A DNA stretch of 64,000 bases, taken from positions 275,139,583-275,203,582 of the forward strand of contig OW240913.1 in the NCBI GenBank assembly GCA_933207985.1. Reading direction: 5' to 3'. Source of the stretch: Pelobates cultripes. Its lineage: Eukaryota > Chordata > Amphibia > Anura > Pelobatidae. Positions within the stretch are counted from its first letter, which is position 1, and each line of letters starts with the position of its first letter. A model generated the notes under the pieces. That model saw only the letters and a program-made list of their open reading frames with translations, did not search any database and was not told the origin of the DNA. A program made the translations under genes and the position numbers. Of this stretch, positions 57,543-64,000 are shown in pieces.

Positions 57543-58558
57543 ACATACTGACAGACATACATGCATACAGACATCCATACACACATACACACCAACATAC
57601 GTTCATAATGATATGCAGACATACATTTATACTGACATACAGACATACATATATAATGACATACAGACATACATATATACATACATAGACATACATACAG
57701 ACAGACATACACACACACAGACATACAGACATACAGACATACATACATAGACATAAATGCATGCATACAGTCAGACAGACATACATACATATATAGACAT
57801 ACACACAGACATACATATATAGACATACACATAGACATACATACAGACATAGACATACATACATACATAGACATACATGCATACAGACATACATACATAC
57901 AGACAGACATACATGCATACAGACATACATACACAGACATACATACATACATACATAGACATACATACATACAGACAGACATACAGACATGCATGCATAC
58001 AGACATACATACATACACATACAGACAGACAGAGATACAGACAGATATACATACACAAACATACATGCATATAGACATACATACATACAGACAGACATAG
58101 ACAGACATACATACATGGACATACATACAGACATACATACATACACATACATACATACATAGACATACATGCATACAGACAGACAGACATACAGACAGAC
58201 AGACAGACATACATAGACATACATACATACACAGACATACAGACATAGACATACAAGCATACAGACAGACATACATACATAGACATATATACATACAGAC
58301 ATACATACAGACAGACATACATACATAGACATACATACATACAGACAGACATGCATACAGACATACAGACATACATACACAGACATACATACAGACATAC
58401 ATACATACATACACAGACATACAGACAGACATACAGACAGACATACAGACAGACATACATACACAGACATATATACATACACAGACATACATACATACAT
58501 AGACATACATGCATACATACATACAGACAGACATACATGCAAACAGACACACACACAC
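57543..58558. repeat. ACATACAGACAT satellite, about 1 kb or more
   Basis: Long tetranucleotide-based array of catacatacagacagacat and gcatacagacat variants. Both strands are open over hundreds of codons (Met/Cys/Val/Tyr-rich or His/Thr-rich), which is a property of the 4-bp periodicity and not a gene. Confidence 0.95.
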
Positions 58559-59520
58559 AGCTCATTTTCCAGCCACCCTCCTGTCTCTTACCTTTTCTTT
58601 GCAGGAGGGTGGCTGGGGCTGATGGGAGTCGGCGCGGGTCCCTCTTCACTGCCTGGCTCTCCCTCTTCACTGGCGCGCGCTCCTCCCGCACTGAGTGAGC
58701 TGGGACAAAGTGACCACTTCCTCCCAGCAGCACTTGCGGCTGCTTTTTCTTTTTTTAAAGGGCCCGGTTGCGATATACCACGGCCACAGCGCTGACTGAG
58801 CCCCTGAAGATATAGGGCCCAGTGGGTGGCCCTAATTGCGTGGGCCACCCGATAGGCCCCATCAGTGTGCGGACCCTGGTGCAAGTACACCAGTGGCAGT
58901 TCCGCCGCTACACGTGGGACCCGGGCGGTTAACCACAAATGTAATTGATGGGCCCCAGGGTGGCCTCGTTTGTATACTACTTTTCCGCACTCAAACTCCT
59001 GAATGAGGACCCCCCTGTACTCCGGCGTGTGTCCCCAATTAGAACGTTGGGGCTGCGGTTAACCGCAGGTTAATTGCTCATTCATGGCGGTCTGCGTTCG
59101 ATCCACGAAGGGCTGAGACAACCATCCCTGGAGCGGTATTCGCATCACAGACTACCCGTCCTTCGATCCAAGGGTTTTGGTGCCAGGTCCCGCTCGCCTA
59201 TTCCCCGACAGAAAACATGGCTGCCACCTCGTGTTCGGGACAAAGAAACACGAAAGACTTTGTATGTTAAGGACTGGCTCTACCGTTCGTGAGGTCTAAG
59301 CGCTATTCGCACATCTGATGCGCTCAGACCTGAGCTATCTAATGAATGGTAGAATATAGGAGATGCGTTATACAATGTTATAAATATGTATTTTTATGCT
59401 GTTTTGTATGTTCAAGTTACACGTGGGATTCTGGGCACTTGGAGATAATTGCATTGCCCTAACCGTTGAAATCTGTATCTCCAAGTTGGCGGTAACTATT
59501 TCAAATAATACAGTGTATTG
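58559..59520. other. GC-richer non-coding flank
   Basis: ccagccaccctcctgtctct ... ggagggtggctgg (58569-58616) is a short palindrome similar to one at 22868-22916 in a hAT element, so 57543-58740 may be another minisatellite-bearing hAT-type element. The sequence to about 59300 is unique or LTR-flank-like. No gene. Confidence 0.35.
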
Positions 59521-60194
59521 TTATTGGTCAATTGTTTATTCCGTCCCTGTATTCCATCAGGTCCGAGGGGGCTGTCCCTGGACCTGAGGTTTTTGCATAA
59601 ATAGCGATGCCCAGGTGCCATTAAAACCAGTTCTTGCTTGACCTTCAAATCGCAGCCTCGACTCGTTTTGTGGGGAATAAGGTATCCTAGCTATACTAGA
59701 GCTAGTGGGATTGCTCTACACTTACAGGATTCGTATGGACTAACTACTGAAGCGGCGCTTCTCTCTCCCTACACTGTGGATCCAGGCTATCCAAGCGGTC
59801 CAGCTTCCAGCCTGGGGGTAACCGTAACACGACCGGAGTTAGAAGGAGGGAAGGCTGGCGGCTCAGCGGTGTTCGCGAGTAAAAGTGTCCGCTTTTAGTT
59901 CACTGAGGCTGGGCTGAACACCGCTGGCTGTCCGGGAGCTGTAGAATGCCGCCACCGTGCGGCCGACATTGTGTAACCGCGACCACCCGGTAACAGTCAA
60001 TTAAGCTGTGGATAACCGCAACTACTGGGTGGTCAATTGGCGGCACACGCAAGCTTCCTGGTGGTCGCGCCTTCATGCATCTTTTGGGAAATAACAAGGG
60101 AACACACGGGGACTGTACGGGCAGGGAAATAACCGAACAAACAGATGAACGGAGGGAGAATAAACACAACCCACAGACACACGGTTCTGTCACA
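59520..60194 (-). repeat. Putative 3' LTR of Gmr1-like element
   Basis: On the minus strand a purine tract (aaaaggagggag, polypurine-tract-like) precedes TGTGACAGAACC at 60194, a good LTR start. A polyadenylation-like aataaa occurs near 59533. The downstream LTR edge was not determined, and the 5' LTR lies outside the window. Confidence 0.45.
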
Positions 60195-60265
60195 CGGCTC
60201 CCTCCTTTTGGGACACTCCGGCAGACCCGGCTTGACCCTTGCGGGTCAACTTGGGGATGACTGGA

Positions 60266-61470
60266 CTAGGAGGCCGGAGTGGTGTCTGTTTGCCGGGACA
60301 ACCCATCGGCATTGCCGTTGTTCTTACCGGGTCGGTAGCTGATGATAAAGTTACATGGCTGCAGGGCTAGGCTCCAACGTAGCAACCTGCCATTGTCCCA
60401 GGAGGTCCGGTTAAGCCAGACCAATGGGTTGTGGTCAGTCACAAGGGAAAATTCCTGCCCGTACAGATAAGGACTCAATTTCTTCAGTGCCCAGACCAGA
60501 CTCCTTCTCCACTGCTGCATAACTCACTTCTCGAGGTAATAACTTTCTGCTTAAGTATGCAACAGGGTGCTCTCCTCCATCCTCCCTGACTTGGCTCAGC
60601 ACAGCCCCCAGTCCATACATGGAAGCATCTGTATGGACAAGAAAACGTTTGTTAGGGACTGGGGCAGCCAAGACAGGGGCATTCACAAGAGTCTTCTTCA
60701 GTGCCTGAAACGCAGCTTCACAAGCTGGAGACCACAGGACCTGCGTAGGCGATAGTACTGTAGTCAGGGACAAAACGTTGGTAGTACCCTGCCGTCCCAA
60801 AGAAGGCTAGTACTTGGGTCTTAGTTATAGGTGTGGGCCAGTTAGCCACTCCCTCTACCTTGGCTGGCTCCGGTCTCTGGCTCCCACACCCCACTCTGTG
60901 ACCCAGGTACTGCATTCAGCCAGCGGCCCGAATCTTGTCCAGAACTACACCTACATGAACCAGGTGTTCCTCCCAAGACTCACTGTAGACCGCAATGTCA
61001 TCCAGGTAGGCACAAGCAAATTCCTGGAAGCCATCGAGGAGTCTATCCACCATACACTGGAAGGTAGCTGATGCATTTTTCATCCCGAATGGCATGACTC
61101 TAAATTGGTACAGGCCAAATGGGGTGATAATTGCCAACTTGGGGATAGCATCCTCGGCCAGGGGAATCTGCCAATAGCCCTTACACAGGTCTATGGTAGT
61201 CAGATAGTGCCCCCTAGCATCGGGTAGGCGTCAGTGGTGGTCCTCTCATTGAGCTGCCTGTAGTCCACAGAGAACCGTGTGGTCCCATCTTTCTTAGGCA
61301 CCAGGACTACAGGCGAAGCCCAAGGGCTATCGGAGTGTTCGATGACCCCAAGCTGGTTCATCTGTATTTCCTTCCGCATTCCTTCTCAGACTGCTTCATG
61401 GATACGGTAGGGGGGCTGTCGCATGGGGTTCTGTCCAGGGGTCTCTACCTTATGTACAGCTAGGGTAGTG
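60266..61470 (-). pseudogene. Gmr1-like pol: reverse transcriptase and RNase H
   Basis: Follows the integrase directly. Entry region KVETPGQNPMRQPPYRI then [19 protein letters not shown] (61270-61440), then FGLYQFRVMPFGMKNASATF and catalytic YLDDI (60916-61137). Next come YLGHRVG and a thumb/connection region, then RNase H with FLVHTDASMYGLGAVLSQ and VAYLSRKL, ending VTDHNPLVWLNR and a GKNNGNADGLSRQ terminus (60266-60800). Several frameshifts and stops separate the parts. The ORF ends after RNase H, with no integrase beyond it. Confidence 0.9.
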
Positions 61471-62720
61471 TCACCTGCTTCTCCCACAGAAGCTGCCTTG
61501 CCTGTACCTCTTCTGTGGATCTTAACCGGTCCCCTAGCTGTACAAGACTAGTAAGGTCAGTCTGGGAGTCCCTCTCTAATAAATTGGGAAGGGGTAAGTA
61601 CTCAGGGTCGTCTGCAACAGGGGCACACACTGCAGCAACATCCTCTGGTCTCTCCTGGTACTCCTTCAGCATGTTCACATGAAAGGATCGCTGGATCCTT
61701 TCATCTGCACTGCTGGCTATAATATAGGTAGTATCACATACCTGGGCTAACACTTTATACGGGCCCTGCCAAGATGCTTGCATCTTATCTGTCTTCACAG
61801 GTTTGAGCACTAAGACCTTCTGCCCAACCTGGAAGACCCGCTGCCGGGCACCCCGATCGTACCATCTTATCTGTCTCCCCTGGGCCACTTGGAGATTCTC
61901 TCTTACCATCAGAGACAGTATTTCTATGCGGTCCCGGAGTTCCAGAACATATAGCACTATGGGGGTCCCCTCCTGCTCTGTCTCTCCCTCCCAGTGTCCT
62001 CTGATGAGATCTAGGAGTTCGCGGACCCTTCTCCCATAGAGTAACTCGAAGGGAGAGAACCCAGTAGATTCCTGGGGCACCTCTCTGTAAGCAAATAACA
62101 GATGAGGTAGGAATCGCTCCCAGTCTCTGCAAGTGTCAGTAAATGTCCTCAGCATCTGCTTGAGGGTCCCTTTAAAGTGCTCGCAGAGACCATTAGTCTG
62201 CGGGTGGTAAGTTGAACTAAGCAGTGGTTTAATGCCGCACACCTTCCACAGCTGCTGGGTGAGCACAGCGGTAAACCGAGTTCCCTTGTCGGAGAGAATC
62301 TCCTTAGGGAACCCTACCCTAGTAAAAATCTTAACCAGGACATCAGCAACTGTCTCTGCCTCAATATTATACAGCGCTACTGCCTCTGGATAATGGGTGG
62401 CATAGTCCACCATGGTGAGAATGTATTTTTCCCGGATGGACTAGCCCTGGCCAATGGACCCACAATGTCAACGGCTATGCGGGAAAAGGGCTCCCCAATG
62501 ATAGGCATAGACATAAGCCTAGCTTTTGGGTGGTCCCCCCCGCTTACCTACCAGTTGACGTGTCACAAGTACTACAATATATCCGCACAGCCTGGTTAAA
62601 ATTGTGCCAGAAGAAATTTTGGGTGATCCTATGGGCTGTGCTGCGGGACCCTAGATGTCCAGCTAACGGCACATCATGCCCAATCCGCAGAATCTCCTGT
62701 CGATATTTTGCAGGCACCAC
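61460..62720 (-). pseudogene. Gmr1-like pol: integrase (upstream of RT)
   Basis: The zinc-binding HHCC region is readable at about 62560-62700 (GHDVPLAGH, WHNF, YCSTC) with a stop. The core starts VDIVGPLA then, after a frameshift, MVDYATHYPEAV (first aspartate), LSDKGTRF (second aspartate) and YHPQTNGLCEHF (glutamate), followed by a GPY-type module WQGPYKVL. The 317-codon ORF 61460-62413 covers most of it. One frameshift at its end separates it from the RT entry region. Its position before RT is the pol order of Gmr1 elements and the reverse of ordinary Ty3/gypsy. Confidence 0.9.
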
Positions 62721-62989
62721 CAGCTGCCGATTCTGCGGAGGGTCAGCCCTTTTCTGGGAAGGTTTAGGGATCCTATACAGCCTGTCCCCAAGTACTTGTA
62801 ACGTTCCCCATCTACCCCCTCTTCCCTAGCATCTGCCCTAGCCCTATATTTCTGAAGGGTCGGATCCTCCCGGGTTTCCCTCCCAAATGCCTCCGGAGTA
62901 TCCCAGCCTAGTGGTGCCTGATCTAGGGTACAAGTCGGGGTAGAGAGTCTTACCTGGGTCTCAGCACAGGGTTAACATCAGCGGGGTTC

Positions 62990-63310
62990 ATCGCAGCATA
63001 GGCAGAAACAAGGGGGGCCAAGTCCTTTCCAAGGAGAACATCAGCTGGCAAATCCTTCCTGACCCCCACTTTCACATGTCTAGCGCCCACCCCCAATCCA
63101 AATGCACCCGGGCAACAGGCAGGTGGAACACAGTGTCCCCTGCTACCTTCACAGCCACAGTGTCTCCGGTGTGCTGGTTCTCAGATATCAAGTTCTTTTG
63201 GAGCAAGGTCATGGTAGCACCGGTATCTCATGGACCACTGACCTCTTTCCCATTTACTTTAATGGTTTGCCGGTGTTGCTGTCTGTTGTCCTGGTGGGCT
63301 GCTTGAACGG
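62990..63310 (-). pseudogene. Gmr1-like aspartic protease remnant
   Basis: INGKEVSGP, a stop, then DTGATMTLLQKNL is the active-site region of a retroelement aspartic protease (consensus D-T/S-G-A). VFHLPVARV and a GKDLAP-like end follow in shifted frames. A linker with LGWDTPEAFGRETREDP leads to the integrase. Confidence 0.75.
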
Positions 63311-63436
63311 GGTCTGCTTCATGCAGATGCCCCAGCATTTCTCCTCCTCAATCCAGTGGGCAGCAGGCTGAGGGTTACGCTGGTTTCCGCCCGCGGGTCG
63401 CCTCCAGGACTGTGCTTGGTTGGCGGTGTTTAACGG

Positions 63437-63950
63437 TCACTCTGGTCTTTTGTGACCCAGCTGCTTAAATCCAAAGCACCGGATGGGCTGAGAGTAGTCC
63501 CGTGAGTTAAACCAGGACGGCTGGTAATAGCTGGCAGCTGGAGGTGTTGCTGGAGTGCGGTGCGCCGGGGGTTGGTAGGCGGTAGCGGCTGGGGGTACTC
63601 CACTCTGGCAGGGACCTTGGCTGTAGCATTTCCAGTTTACGGGCATCGGTGTATTCGTCTGCCAGGCGGGCAACTTCAGGCAGAGTGGAGGGTTTGCGGT
63701 CCCGTACCCACTCTCTGACTCCTGCAGGTAATTTATCAAATAAATGTTCCAACAGGAACAGCTGCAGCACCTCTTCCCCGGATACGGCTTGACAACCCGG
63801 CTAGTTTATCAGTCTCTCTGAACCGCCTCCGGTATGCCTCCAGTGTAACGGCATACCTGGTTAGCAGAGCCTCTTTTACTGCATTATAGTTCTCGATCTC
63901 CTTATCGAGATCCAGTCCTCGTGGGGTACCCTGTGTAGAGCACATTGCCG
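63437..63950 (-). pseudogene. Gmr1-like gag with SCAN-like capsid
   Basis: 63736-63945 gives YNAVKEALLTRYAVTLEAYRR, and 63507-63770 gives LQLFLLEHLFDKLPAGVREWV followed by KPSTLPEVARLADEY. These are the hallmark helices of the SCAN/capsid fold (FR..., LL.LE.FL..LP, WV, P.S..EA..L). A degenerate zinc knuckle follows (CFGFKQLGHKRPE, second cysteine replaced by Phe). Frameshifts break it. The N-terminus runs off toward the window end. Confidence 0.85.
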
Positions 63951-64000
63951 CTCAAAATCAGCAAAGTAGCCATCAATTTCTCCTTCTGTTTCAACAATGT

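Noticed and set aside
57350..58733. Very long Cys/Val/Met/Tyr-rich ORFs (up to 402 codons)
   Set aside because: They translate a 4-bp-periodic satellite and an N gap; all frames on the strand are open for the same reason.

Overview
This window looks like a piece of a large, repeat-rich vertebrate genome, most probably an anuran amphibian. That is an inference from the repeat content: CR1- and L2-type LINEs, Penelope-like, Ty3/gypsy, Tc1-like, hAT-like and TTAA-inserting (piggyBac-like) elements, and abundant CA/AT microsatellites. There are no bacterial-type operons. No long intact host gene is visible. Nearly all recognisable coding sequence belongs to transposable elements (TEs), and most of it is broken.

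Layout. 1-4156: two minus-strand Ty3/gypsy gag regions (the second intact, with a likely 5' LTR) separated by a TTAA-type repeat. 4211-8217: a minus-strand Penelope-like element (RT plus GIY-YIG endonuclease) split by a 1.3-kb hAT-like insert with an exact 8-bp target duplication. 8460-9321: a CR1-like LINE tail, then a solo LTR with a 5-bp duplication. 9.3-12.3 kb: mostly non-coding, with a GC-richer stretch near 11.5-12.1 kb. 12.3-22.6 kb: AT-rich sequence with few recognisable TEs. 22.6-30.6 kb: a nest of at least five DNA transposons whose boundaries can be read from target duplications. 32.6-36.4 kb: a CR1-like LINE interrupted by an L2-like LINE and by a 58-bp CR1 tail, then a second L2 fragment. 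36.5-38.8 kb: an LTR-like sequence interrupted by a 1.16-kb foldback element with a hammerhead-ribozyme-like centre. 40.2-50.8 kb: three decayed Tc1/mariner elements, hAT ends, minisatellites, LINE fragments and two short exon-like segments. 50.8-54.4 kb: mainly unique AT-rich DNA with a 72-bp TTAA MITE. 54.4-57.0 kb: CA repeats, a GC-rich repeat fragment and another hAT-like element with an 8-bp duplication. 57443-57542: an assembly gap of 100 N, followed by 1 kb of ACATACAG-type satellite. 59.5-64 kb: a minus-strand Gmr1-like Ty3/gypsy retrotransposon with a SCAN-like gag and integrase upstream of reverse transcriptase.

The main scientific value lies in the resolvable nesting history (22.6-30.6 kb and 32.6-35.4 kb), the Gmr1-like element, and the hammerhead-like motifs in inverted-repeat contexts. 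Host-gene content is limited to weak exon candidates at 40134-40200 and 43660-43705. All family assignments come from reading motifs by eye; no database search was run.
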